Source: Lonicera japonica (lineage: Eukaryota; Streptophyta; Magnoliopsida; Dipsacales; Caprifoliaceae). From it: DNA of 64,000 bases. The stretch is from the NCBI GenBank assembly GCA_021464415.1, contig CM038466.1, forward strand, positions 35,060,833-35,124,832. The letters run 5' to 3'. The position numbers were made by a program, and so were the translations under genes. Positions within the stretch are counted from its first letter, which is position 1, and the number at the start of each line of letters is the position of its first letter. The notes under the pieces are model-generated. The model was not told the origin of the DNA. It saw only the letters and a program-made list of their open reading frames with translations, and ran no database searches. Shown piece after piece: positions 21,188-32,480 of the stretch.

Positions 21188-21960
21188 AACCCATCCCATC
21201 CCCTGTTTTTTTTTTACCTTTGTCTCATTTTATCTCTTGCAGGGGTACTCTAGAGAAGCAATTTTTCGAGAAATTGCTAAAAACCGCACACACAGGATAA
21301 AAATTCAAGGAGGAATTCCAAATCATCTCTCCGAGAAAATGCGAGAGCAAAATGCAAAACGATTTAAGTAGTCTCTGATCTCCCAGAAGGACCGAGACCA
21401 TCAATAAGGAAAGTAGGATATCAAAATAAGACGGGAATAGAAAAAATTGAAATAGTAGAAAAGAGAAAGAACCCGCATGAGCGCCCAAAGCAAACGAGAG
21501 AAACAGAAAAGCAGAGTGCAGAGAGAGCCACACCAAAAGTGACAGCTAGGCCCAAACCGGCTCAGGGCTTCGTTTTGGGTGAGTAAGGCTCCTGATCACG
21601 ACAAAGGGATGAAAAGACTCCTGGTTAAAAATAAAAAAGACCAGGAAAAGTCTTTCCCAAAAGAGGGAGAAATAAGGGCATCGAAAAACAGAATACGATG
21701 TGGGCCCACCAAAAAAGAAAACTAAGAAGAGAACAGATATCAGAGATTGAACTTTCAAACAAATTTTCTTTTCAGCACGATACAGAAGAGATGGTTTGGA
21801 AATCCTCGGACCATCACTCTGTGGAGAGCAAAAGAAATCCGAAAACTGCCTTCTTAGAGAAGTATCTTCACTCGAGGAAAACATGAGAGTAAAGTTCAGA
21901 AAGATACAGGGAAACGGACATCTGGATTAGACCCCGAGAAGCTCTTTTCACCATCGCAAA
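21188..21960. other. Non-coding spacer upstream of the PMD promoter
   Basis: No domain-bearing frame. Open frames on both strands here (up to 112 codons) lack recognisable motifs. It carries short purine-rich runs (AGAAAAGAGAAAGAA, AAAAAGACCAGG) and belongs to the long 3' untranslated region typical of Tat/Ogre elements. Confidence 0.45.
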
Positions 21961-22690
21961 ATTTATTCCCTCTCACTTTAGCAGTCTAGGAGAGGCTACA
22001 AACACAAAGCCCTCGCCAGAGGCAAATCATAAGCACAAAACCCTTTTTTCGGAGGCAAATCATGAACACAAGCCCTCGCCAGAGGCAAAAATACTCACAA
22101 AAGCCCTCCCAGAGGCAATTTTTCTTTCTTATTACAGATCAAAAGCCCTCCCAGAGAGGCTAGTGGAGCAATGGTAGTCCTCCCACCTGAGGCGAAGCCC
22201 TCCCAGAGAGGCACAGTGGAGCAATGGTAGTCCTCCCACCTGAGGCGAAGCCCTCCCAGAGAGGCACAGTGGAGCAATGGTAGTCCTCCCACCTGAGGCG
22301 AGAAAATCAAAGCCCTCCCAGAGAGGCACACTGAAGCAATGGTAGTCCTCCCACCTGAGGCGCAAAGTGGATTAATGGTAGTCCTCCCATCTGAGGCTAG
22401 TGGAGCAATGGTAGTCCTCCCACCTGAGGCGAAGCCCTCCCAGAGAGGCACAGTGGAGCAATGGAAGCCCTCCCAGAGAGGCAAAGTGGACCAATGGTAG
22501 TCCTCCCATCTGAGGCTAGTGGACCAATGGTAGTCCTCCCACCTGAGGCACAAAATAGGATCAGTGGTAGTCCTCCCATCTGAGGCAAGTGGAGCAAAAT
22601 CAAAGCCCTCGAAAGAGGCAATGAGGTAACGAAAAGCCCCTCTCCAGAGGCAAAACCAAACACAAAGCCCTCTCCGGAGGCATTCACGAG
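21961..22690. repeat. Imperfect tandem repeat in the element 3' region
   Basis: Repeats built from AAGCCCTCCCAGAGAGGC and AGTGGAGCAATGGTAGTCC then TCCCACCTGAGGC, period about 30-60 bp with nested shorter modules, clearest at 22,140-22,610. Both flanks carry looser AAGCCCTC(G/T)CCAGAGGC copies. The open frames through it on the reverse strand are repeat-coded, not genes. Variable 3' tandem repeats are a known Tat/Ogre trait. Confidence 0.85.
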
Positions 22691-22784
22691 CACTTTGTGC
22701 ATATACACTCCTTTAGAGTTCATGCGGGAGCCATGGATCATGGTCTTTTCCAGTCGCCTCAATTCCTTGCAAGCAAGAAACTTG

Positions 22785-22797
22785 AGTCGAGAGGGTC
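22785..22797 (+). other. Possible polypurine tract
   Basis: GAGTCGAGAGGGTC directly precedes the 3' LTR. It is purine-rich but interrupted, so weak as a plus-strand primer; no better tract lies within 60 bp. Confidence 0.4.
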
Positions 22798-24322
22798 TGT
22801 AGACACCCCGATCCGTGACCCCCACAAAAACCCTAACGACCTTCGAGAACTACTATTTTTGGGCCCGGGACCCACCCGAGCACCTGAAACTACCCTGAAA
22901 GGTTTTATTGGCCAACAAACCTATTTTTAAGAGAGATTGTCGCACGACATACCACATTGTCGCTCGACAATCCTCCTTATGTCGCGCGACAATCCCTCCT
23001 GACACCAGACCATCCACTCTCTGACACATCAGTCTGTCAGAAACATCACTTCAGCCGTTTGTCACACGACATAAGACACATTGTCACGCGACACATGCCC
23101 CTTTTGGGGAAGTGTCGCTCGACATACTCTTCCGAGCAGTATAAATAGGCCAACACCCCCAAGGGTTTAAGGACATCACTTGGGATTGAGGAATTCTAAG
23201 CTTTAATCTGATTTTCTAGTCTTTTATCAAGCATTCTCTATTATCGTCTTATTTCTGAGGAATTATCGAATTTATTCTCGGCACTCGACCGTCTCTGGAA
23301 TCGAATTCTCGAGAATATCAGAAGAAGGAAAATATTATTATCGCCGGAGATCTCTCTGCCGCATTATATTTTCTTTCTTATTATTATTCTCGTCGGGAAG
23401 GTAAAGAAAGTCCCTTCTAGTATTTAAATTAGATATTTGTGTACTTGTTTTACTTCTGTTGTTCTGTCCACGTTTTAGTTGAATAAACTTATTGCCAAGT
23501 TACAAATAGTCTACCGTTTTCAAAACAAAAGACCCTGATAAAACTATTTGCAAAACCAGAAGAGTAAGTATATTACCATCCGGATAAAACCCTGTTTTCA
23601 AAACCCGGACCGGTAAAACTTACTTAAGGAATTAAAACCCGGTGTATCTTATCTGTTTCATAGATTGTGATATGTCCGGTTGAACTCTCCTCAAGAGTTC
23701 TAATTCCATATTGAATTAGTTCCAATAAAGATCCGAACTTTTACAAAAGTAATCATTGCACGAGAAAACCGTCATTATCTGAGAAATAATACGGGACACT
23801 CTTTCAAAAACAAAAGGGATTTGTCATTCGTACTTACATCTTTTAATAAAGAACATCGGATCTTGGAATACAAAGATTTTCATCCCTTTTCCCATTTTCC
23901 CCAAAAATTAGGGTTTTCACTTAGAAAGTAGTAGACTGTCAGTAAAAGCATCCAAGTTTTTCAACATAGAATAAACATATAAAAAGACCACTAGAGACCG
24001 AAAGGGCGGAATGGGTGCTTAACACCTTCCCAAACCGTAATATAGTTTTCAAACCCTATAGAATCTTGGCTTCGTAGACAAACGTGTAAAGAAAGGCTTA
24101 TCTATAGCCTTTTCTCTTACACAACTATTTTGTCCGTTTTCTCGTAAAACGTACTGGCGACTCTGAAAGAACTCCTTTGCATCTAGAAATAGAACATAGG
24201 GACATGTGATATGAATCACCAAAAAATACTCCAGCAAATGGAACGACGGAGTCCGTTCCGACGTTTCAGACGCCCAACCAAACGGGGACGAGACTCGGGG
24301 GTCGCATTTGCGGATTCTCACA
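22798..24322 (+). repeat. 3' LTR of the 20-kb gypsy element
   Basis: About 1,525 bp, TGTAGACACCCC...GGATTCTCACA, followed by AATAG. U3 holds six palindromes and TATAAATA at 23,140. Several palindromes differ from the 5' LTR by CG-to-CA or TG changes (for example TGTCACACGACA at 23,060 against TGTCGCGCGACA), as expected from loss of methylated cytosines. Confidence 0.95.
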
Positions 24323-25355
24323 AATAGTCTTTGGCCCGGTCTTGTCTCAAAATTGAATGGACCAAAATGTTAGGTCCGGTCCGGTGTATAGGTTAACAGT
24401 CCAGTTAACCAAGCCATGAACACCCCTACTTAAATAAGAAGCACCTAAGCCCACTCCAAGATAACCAAGACACTTAAAGTGAAGTTTATTAATCAAGCAA
24501 ATTTAGTCCAAGCCCATTTATGAATCCCATTAGCCAAGTCTAAGCTCAAATTTATTAAATTAATGAAAGCCCTCAAACCATCTAATAAATTTAAGAAGAG
24601 GAGCAGCCAGCCCCAAGAAAGAATTTAGCGGAGGAATTCAATAGGAGCATCTCCTCCCTTCTTATTTTCGATTTCTTTCTTTCTTTTATTTTTCTTTTTC
24701 TTTTTCTTTTTTTTTTCAACAACTTTGAAGATTTGAAGTTTGATTTTTTTAATTAAATTAATTACAAGTAAGTTTAGTTTAGCTTTATTATTTTATGTTT
24801 ATTAATTGTCTGCATGCTAAATTTACGCTAGGGTTAAGATGAGTGTATTCATGCAAAATGATTCTACCAATTTAATGCTTCAATGTTAAATACAATTATT
24901 TATATTTGATGCATATTTTAATTGATAAAAATAAAGTTGAATTCTCATTATTTTTTGTTAGGTTCACCTTATGATTTGTTAAGAACAAATATAGGATGTG
25001 TTTTAACAGATATAATGAGTGTTTTGACCTTATACATAAGCTTGGTTGTGGAAGAATTATAATTCAATTTTATAAATTAATTAAATTTGAATTGTTTTAT
25101 TTTTTGCAAATAATAGAGTCGAGGGACCAAATTATTGCAAGAGAATAGTAGAGTTTATGCGCATAAATACTTAGAAAGATTATATTAAATATAACTTAGA
25201 AACCCTAGTCAATTAATTAGTTAATTTTATTATCTTGCTTAAAGTTATTTAATTTATTTTATTACTTTGTTTTATTTAATTTTCTTTATTTTATTTGTTT
25301 GATTCTTGTCAACTTTTTTAGCTAGATTTTGAATTTTGTGAAAAATTAACAAGAT
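24323..25355. other. Intergenic; right half of the split CCGGT-rich repeat
   Basis: Bases 24,323-24,430 (TTGGCCCGGTC, GGTCCGGTCCGGTG, CATGAACACCCCTA) complete the repeat interrupted at 3,925. The rest is AT-rich with poly-T/C runs near 24,660-24,720. A GTAAGTTTAG-like string at 24,768 suggests intron text but no exon was recognised. No gene called. Confidence 0.5.
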
Positions 25356-26706
25356 TGTTGACATAAAAGTCATTAATCTTGTTTTGATAATAACAATAAT
25401 ATTAGTCATGTGTAATTTAACTAGTGTGATGTTTGAAGTATAGCCATAAATCCAACAATTATTATACGTGGACAAAACTGACAAAATCGATGGTGAAATC
25501 AATCCTTTACATGTATTCCGAAATACATTAGTCTTCTTTACCCACAACAACATGATCAAAGCATGTTTTCAATGGCATATCAATGAGGATCAAAAGTTCA
25601 AAGCAAATGAAGAACTGAATAAACTTTATAAGCGATCGAAGACTCATTAATTTCATAATTGAGTGAGTACCTTAGACATATGTAAAGTTTATTACATGAA
25701 AAACATATATAGCTCAAATATTTCATATATCATTTTTTGATTGATTGAAAACAAGCTTGAACAAAAATTCCTTCGAAAACTCCATTCATACTAAAACCGA
25801 TTTCGAAATAAATTCATATTAAATCTGTTCGAACATATTTTGAGTTTTTCGGAAAACAGGTGTCTTAGGAACATATTTTTAAGGTCTCCAAGAAGCTTAA
25901 ATACAAAAATTCAAAATTTGGGATTTTGACTAGCAGGGCAATGCCCATAAGTCGACTGAGTAAGTCAACTGATAACCCAGAAACTAACTGTTAAAGAACT
26001 GACTTTTTGCTATTTTTGGCACCAAACCTATACCAACTCCCTCCAAACGTCCATATAATGTCTAAAACTATATATACACCATTTAAGACACATTTGAAGT
26101 ACCTTGAATCACTTTTACTCTCTATTCTTCATATATATTCATTCTACAAAGATTTAAGAATTTTTTTTGATCAATCATTCATCATTTGAGTTATGTATTG
26201 TGATCAAATTTGATAACTCTAGTGTAAGCATCAATTTTAATCCTTCAAACACTTGAGAGTTATTGTACATTGATGTTCGCTATCAAAACTTTATTCTTCA
26301 AATATTGAGAGAAGTTTATCTCTTATAATAGCAAGAGGTTTTCTTGTGTGAGTATTGTAAGTGAACAACATTTGTAAAGTGTGTGAGAAAAATACAGTTG
26401 TAGTTGTTTGATTTTCACTCGGAAGAAAATCGGTATTAGTGAAATTTCTCGGGGGCACTACTCGGGCGCGGATGTATGGTTTAAACAACCGAACCGTGTG
26501 AACAAAATGACATGGGCTTATTCGGTTTATTCATTATATCTCTAAACTCTTTATTTATTTGCTTTAATGTTATTGATTGTGATTGGGATTACTTGTTTCT
26601 TTGACTTAATTCTTGATATAGACATTAAATCTTTTTAAAATATTTTTCAAAACCAAATTAAATTTTAAAAACCTTATTCACCCCCTAGGGTATTTTCCGA
26701 CCTACA
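25356..26706 (+). repeat. Solo LTR, family A, plus orientation
   Basis: 1,351 bp from TGTTGACATAAAAG to TTTTCCGACCTACA, flanked on both sides by AAGAT (25,351-25,355; 26,707-26,711). The 3' part (CAAGAGGTTTTCTTGTGTGA, TTTGTAAAGTGTGTGAGA, TTATTCACCCCCTAGGG) matches the reverse complement of 34,540-35,986. TTCACCCCC-TCTAGGG text is common at the 3' end of some plant copia LTRs. No internal domain remains. Confidence 0.88.
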
Positions 26707-27681
26707 AAGATAATTATAAAAGATACTATTTGAGTCTCTGTGGGATCGACTTTTTTTGTGCAACATACTATCAACTGATTCGTGCTCTTGCGAGTTTTAA
26801 AATTTATGACAACTGATGATTCTCCGAACCATATTAGCAACGTCTACCACTAAGCATCATTTATCAAGTTCGAAATTATTTGCACGAGACTCATCAAGTA
26901 AGCGAAGAAGTATGCCCACACGCGTCTCACTCCTTTCAAGCTGATCCTCATTGCTCTTTAGTTACATTACCATTTCATTTGTGGTATCTTCAAGGCCAGT
27001 GCATCGGGCCCTCGATTCTTCAAGTTACATGTCCTTGCGTTTGAACTCTTCAATCGATTTCAGATAAGTCTAAGTCAAATGCTCATGCCAAATTATATTA
27101 CTAATTTCCTCATTGTAGATCTTGCGGTCTCATTAACACCAAACAAGGTTTCATCACTAATTGCATGACTTTAAATTAGTAATAACATTCTAAATTTGTT
27201 ATTTTTTTGGTAATGGTCGGCCAAAACCGCACATAGGCATAAATTAAACCAATAACGCTACTAAGTTAGGTCGATTACCAAACAAATAATGGTCAGTTCA
27301 GTTACCAATCAAAAGTGGTTAGTTCAATCAGTTGGCGGTCGATTTTTGGTTTGCGATTTGAAATTGCCACTCCTAAATGTGATAGCTATATATATATATA
27401 TATTTATATATGTTTTCATATGAATATGCAAAAAAGAAATGATATGAATATATCTTATATGTATATGCACAAATATATACTATTATATAAAGCCAGGATC
27501 AATTTTAACCGCCACAAAGTTATGTCAGACTTTTAAATTGTCTATTTTACCATTGCAGTCTCTTTATCATCAAACATATACTTGTAAGAGGTTTCAAACC
27601 TTAGACTAAGTAATTCATTATTTAGCCGCTAGACCAATTAACATTTTTATTTTATATTTTAGTTTGAACTAGATATATCTA
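26707..27681. other. Intergenic, old gypsy-type fragment possible
   Basis: GAGTCTCTGTGGGATCGAC near 26,732 and GTGCTCTTGCGAGTTTTA near 26,783 resemble text downstream of primer sites in plant gypsy elements. A (TA)n tract lies at 27,389-27,410. No coding frame with a domain was found. Confidence 0.4.
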
Positions 27682-28105
27682 AGGATGGCAATAGGTAAGG
27701 TATAGGGTGGGTTGGCTAATACCAAACCAAGTTGCAATAGCCTGCCTCGAACCCGATGCAAGTTTTGTTTTTGAAACCCAAACCGCTTTGAATATAAAGT
27801 AGAAAAACCAATTTTTTAGTTTTCTTCCAAAAAATTAACTTTACTTTTACACTTCCCAAAATTCAATTCACTTTACTTTCTCTCCTATAAAACTTTTAAA
27901 ACACCGTAACTTTAAATCCAAAAAAAAAAATTAGATAAAGAAAATATATTTGAAACCATGAGTTTTTTTTTTAATTGGTTGAAAGAAACTCCAACAAAAC
28001 CCAAATTCACTTTTCAAACTACTCTCACACTTCCAAAAACTCAACTCAAAAACTCAACTAAACAGGTCTAACCCGAAGCCACCCTGCCCCACCCCTAATT
28101 TTAAC
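27682..28105. repeat. hAT-like GC-tract repeat containing a Tourist-type fragment
   Basis: Begins AAGGATGGCAAT and ends CTGCCCCACCCCTAA, as in the dispersed family whose best copy is at 51,928-52,795. Its middle (about 27,810-28,060) matches the reverse complement of the MITE at 29,166-29,550 (CACTTCCCAAAATTCAA, GTAACTTTAAATCCAAAAA, CACTTTTCAAAC), so one repeat lies in the other. Confidence 0.5.
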
Positions 28106-29165
28106 TAAATCTTGCCAAATCAAATACAAAAACAAAATCCACCATAATTTTAATGCAAAATCAACAATGCAAAAACTTAAATCGAACAAAATTAAATATA
28201 TTTCAACAATTTTTTACTCTATTTGAAAGAATTATGATAATGCTGTGGATACTTACCAGATTTTAGGTATTCGAATTTATCTTAGAATTAAATTTGGGTA
28301 AAAGGCACTACAAAATTTTCAGATTTTGCTTATAGTTTTCTTATTTATTAATTGTAATTTTTATAATTTTCCTTCTAACTAAAATCAGTTCTTTTGCAAA
28401 AAGTTCGCCCTTCAAACATTTGATCTAAAAGATGTCTCCTTGAGTACATAGAGAATTTTAATTTTATCCTTTAAATCAAAAGTCCCATTTGGTATCATAT
28501 AGAGTATTCCTTTGCTTTTCTCTCTCCAATCTATGCTATACATTCTAGGGTTTACCTTTAGCTACGATACTCTAGGCAATCAATGAAAGAAACATCTCAA
28601 AAAAATCATGCAAAATGAATGCTAGCTCCAGAATCTCCAAGTCCAACTTAAGTAATTATATTTGGACTCAATATTGATACCAAAAAATGAATTCAAATAT
28701 TGTGACAATAATGCATTAATTAGTATATGAAATCCACAATCATTGACCAATACATTAATGTTAAGTAATAATTTTATAATGACACTGTTTGATAACATAT
28801 TTTAATAATGTAGTAGAGAAAATTAGGTTTAGTTCCTGGCTGTGCTCAAACATTTTTTAGATACAGTTTTTGAATAAGAGTGAGCTTGAAAGTTGTTTAG
28901 AGTAGACATATGCACGGGGCCTCTAATCGTATAGGAATAGCTATCAAAGTGAAAGGCCCAAATCTGTCTCGGTCGTAGTTGCCAATGGGCCCAAAATTTA
29001 TATGAGTAGCTCATACATTAGAATTGAAAGTTCAGCTGTGTATCTCATCAATAAAACTACTATATCCTACAACAATTCAACTCCAATAAAGAGAACCCCA
29101 TGTATATATTTTTACACACTCCTAATAAAATTCTCTCTAATAACTTAAATGGGGTCAAAACCTAA
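28106..29165. other. AT-rich intergenic DNA
   Basis: Nothing recognisable: no domain, no RNA gene, no repeat with clear ends. A 61-codon open frame on the reverse strand (28,829-29,014) has no support. Confidence 0.4.
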
Positions 29166-29550
29166 GGTGGTGTTTGGTTAATGTTTCTAGACAAATTTTC
29201 TAGATAAGTTTTTAAAAATTTGGTGTTTGGTTGAATGTTTTGAGTTAGAGTTTTTATGTTGAAAAGTGAATTTGGTTTTGTTTGACTTTTTTTCAACCAA
29301 TGAAAAAAATGCATAAAAAATTTCAAAAAATAGTCACAATGAATCTTATTTTATAGATCTCGATGAGTAGGTTTCAAATATATATTTTTTTTTATTTTTG
29401 GATTTAAAGTTATGACGTTTTAAAAAAAAAATTAGAGAGAGAAAGTATAGTGAAATAAATTTTGGGAAATGTAAAAGTAGAGTTAGTTTTGAGTTGAGTT
29501 TTTAAAATTTTGGGAAGGAAAAAAAAAATAGTGAGCAACCAAACACAACC
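29166..29550. mobile_element. Tourist-like MITE (PIF/Harbinger type)
   Basis: 385 bp with terminal inverted repeats GGTGGTGTTTGGTTAATG and, on the other strand, GGTTGTGTTTGGTTGCTC, flanked by TAA on both sides (29,163-29,165; 29,551-29,553). The GGnnnTGTTTGGTT end and 3-bp TAA duplication are the mark of Tourist-like elements. Non-coding. Confidence 0.75.
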
Positions 29551-30332
29551 TAAATGACCAAAAAATTACACATCAACACACACCCATAGTGTCAGCCCAT
29601 TTTTAGCCCCATGTGAGTACTCATGAATTTTCCTACAGTAGATTATATTCGTCTGCTTTTCACTAATAAACTCACTTTCCTAGATTCCATTGTGGGTAAT
29701 GATAAATTGTCACCCCGCTCCCCAATGTATATACAAATTATATTATTTTGCACTCGCAATATTTATATATTCATTTTGTTTATATATATTTTTTAAATTT
29801 AATAATAATAATAATAGATAGCTCAGTGTTTAATGATGCTTTTACGTTATTTAAGGACATATGTTTAATTCATGTTAGAAGCATTTTTTTTAAATAGAAA
29901 ATTGTAGGGGTAAAATTGGCAATTAAAAATATGATACATTTTTTGGTGGTTGAAATACGTCTTGAGTTTATAAGATAGTACGTAAAATAAAAATAATAAT
30001 TTGTAGCTCGTACCAGAGACACTATTAACTATCAACTACTAAAAAAATATTTTAAGTTTCAACCATATAATTATTTATCCTTTTTACATTTTTAAAATTT
30101 TAAAAACCATTTCCCTTTATATATACATATGTATTTATGTATATTATTTTAACTATTTCTGCTTTGTCATATTTTAAATTTTACTTCTATAATTTTTTTA
30201 TATAAAAAATATAATTACAACAAGATTCGAAACCTTCACTAGCAAGAAAGTTTACACGTTCAACTATTAGGACATTTATGATCAAGTTGATTCCATGGTG
30301 ATATGATATTCAATCAGTAGTTTTCTTATCAA
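29551..30332. other. AT-rich intergenic DNA
   Basis: Low-complexity stretches (TATATATATTTTTTAAATTTAATAATAATAAT-like near 29,780) and no gene. Nothing else stands out. Confidence 0.4.
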
Positions 30333-31236
30333 TGTTGTGCCAGCCGGCACTCGGGTCGGGCCCGGGGCACCAGCCGGGCCCGTCAGTCCGCGCACATAGT
30401 AACGATACTATCCCCAACTTAAACACCTTTGGGCCAGAGGTGTGGGGTTTTTATCTTAAAAGGCCTCGTTATTATGTGGAGACTCTCCCCCTCTTATATA
30501 CCCATGTTGAGTTCTACAATCTTTCCATGTGGGATCAATGGTTTGAGCCAACCATTCTCAACAATCTCCACCTTGGATCAAACCAGTCCACCTTGGCTCC
30601 ACCTTGGACTAACACCGGTCCGGCTCCACTTAGACCTATACCATAGTCCACCATGAATCCACCTTTGGACTGTCCATGTAGGTCACTACTCAACAACGTC
30701 CATCCGCAAGATCGTCCACCTTTGGTCAATGCACACATCTCGAGGTACACCCTATTTCACCTTACTCGAGTAACCTGCACAACCACCTTGACAGCAGCAC
30801 CCCGGGTGTACGTAGGCTGTAGCGACTCTACCCCCGGCTTCTCCGAGTCTAACTCCACCATAGGCTCTACCAAGTCCAGCTACCGGGACACTTTTTGTAG
30901 CAACTTATCACCTTAGGCTCAACCGAGTTCCTCCGACTCCACCGAGTCTAGCCACCGGTACTGCTTCACAAGTCCGTGGATCCACCATCTCCTCTGATAC
31001 CACTTGTTGTGCCAGCCGGCACTCGGGTCGGGCCCGGGGCACCAGCCTAGCCCGTCAGTCCGCGCACATAGTAACGATACTGTCCCCAACTTAAACACCT
31101 TTGGGCCACAGGTGTGGGGTTTTTATCTTAAAAAGGCCTCGTTACTATGCGGAGACTCTCCCCCACTTATATACCCATGTTGAGTTCTACAATTTTTCCA
31201 TATAGGATCAATGGTTTGAGCCAACCATTCTCTACA
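30333..31236 (-). mobile_element. TRIM (short non-coding LTR retrotransposon)
   Basis: 904 bp. LTR copies 30,333-30,563 and 31,005-31,236 (231 and 232 bp) begin TGTTGTGCCAGCCGGC and end CTCAACA or CTCTACA on the plus strand. Next to the right LTR, CTCTGATACCACTT (30,991-31,004) is the reverse complement of a TGGTATCAGAG primer site for initiator tRNA-Met, so the element points to the minus strand. Flanks ATCAA and CTCAA agree at 4 of 5 bases. The 441-bp interior, rich in CCACCTTGG, codes for nothing; open frames up to 104 codons are chance. It needs proteins from other elements to move. Confidence 0.88.
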
Positions 31237-32124
31237 CTCAATTCCTAACATATTTTTTCTAATGTCGTGGTAGGATAGTTAGACATTACACTCATACTTT
31301 CTCCTGTAACATAATTTGTGCAAATTCTTCCTCGTTGGAATTCGCTCCTTCTATCATATCCATCTACAACAAAAAAATATGAGTAAATCATGCATCAAAC
31401 TAATTAGTTATCATATTAATTATCTATATATGTACTAATTATAAAAGTCTGAATGTTAGTGGGTGATTTACACTTAAAACTCTTTTACACTTATATCAAT
31501 TGCTTAAGAATACAAATAATTTGTACTCTATCTTTTACCTTTTCGTTAAGATAAAATAAAATCCTACTACTACTATAAATCTATTTTATGTAAAATCTAT
31601 TTATTATTGAATAAAAATTGTGATCCTACTCTATTTCCCCATTGTACTCATGCTCTATTACTTTTTCTTTTTCATTTTCTCTTGGTAAAAACTCCTATTA
31701 CTACTATATTTCTTTTTTGTATAATCTATATATTGTTTAATGAAATTTGTACTCCTATACTCTATTTATTCCCCAATCCTTAATTACTATGGTAAAAATA
31801 AGCTATTGTCACAGCAGGCTATAGTATTCAAAAAGTAAAACAAAAAATTCAATCAAGTAGTTAAAATTGTAATTGATGCCCAATCAGAGAAAACTTACCA
31901 CATTTGGTATACACATATCTTCTCCATAAATAGCCTACAACATAACGAAGATATTGAGTTTTATTTAAAAAAAGAGTAAGTGTTAATTAAAAATTAGGGT
32001 ATAATAATTAGGTTATTGTTTTATTTCTTATTAGGGTGCTCAAATAACTAGGGTGGTCTTTAAAAATTAAAAATTAAAAATTAAATTTGAGTGATTAAAA
32101 AGTAAGTGTTAAAACAAATTAGAC
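31237..32124. other. AT-rich intergenic DNA
   Basis: Two loosely repeated segments around 31,560-31,640 and 31,690-31,760 share TCCTACTACTACTA(T) and TATTTATTGT-like text. No gene or RNA was recognised. Confidence 0.4.
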
Positions 32125-32480
32125 CTAGCTAGTAGATTGATTAGTTAGGGATTAGAGCATAAAGAGGAGTTGATAGTGGACTAGTTGTTATTGTACCAAG
32201 AAATGGATCCGAATTGGACCCACAAAATTTGCAAAGGAGCAAAGATTGTTTGAATTGAATTCAGGCCCAAGGAGGAGTCCAACCCATTGTTTGAAAAATA
32301 AAATAGAGCTATCACAACCCAAGACATTAAGAATTCCACCAATCAATTGCATTTCCTATGTCGAGCAATAAGAAAGTTTGCATTCTTTTTTTTTCCCCCC
32401 ATATAATATACATTATTATATTTTTAAAAGACAAGCAGCTGAATGATGGCTAATTTAAAATTTCGAATTTAATGGATCAA
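32125..32480. repeat. Duplicated block, copy 2
   Basis: About 350 bp nearly identical to 33,846-34,170 and diverged from 240-450. Shared text includes GAGTTGATAGTGGACTAG, ATTGTACCAAGAAATGGATC, ATTGGACCCACAAAATTTGC and GAGCAATAAGAAAGTTT. Non-coding; family unknown. Confidence 0.8.

Larger units (their letters stand above)
3926..24322 (+). mobile_element. Tat/Ogre-like Ty3-gypsy LTR retrotransposon with two antisense genes
   Basis: A 20.4 kb element bounded by direct LTRs that begin TGTAGACACCCC and end GGATTCTCA(C/T)A, flanked by the 5-bp duplication AATAG (3,921-3,925 and 24,323-24,327). Order: 5' LTR, primer site, leader, gag, protease, linker, RT-RNase H, second RNase H-like domain, integrase, two reverse-strand genes, tandem repeats, 3' LTR. 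The large size, second RNase H domain, glycine-patch-like motifs around protease and antisense genes after integrase are known traits of the plant Tat lineage, to which Ogre belongs. Gag-pol is a pseudogene, yet the LTRs differ mainly by a few indels and scattered substitutions. Lineage placement rests on protein motifs read by eye. Confidence 0.93.

Noticed and set aside
22095..22825. Open frames of 142-152 codons on the reverse strand
   Set aside because: They are translations of the 30-60-bp tandem repeat.
30332..30916. Proline/threonine-rich frames of 71-104 codons
   Set aside because: They lie in the non-coding interior and LTR of the TRIM.
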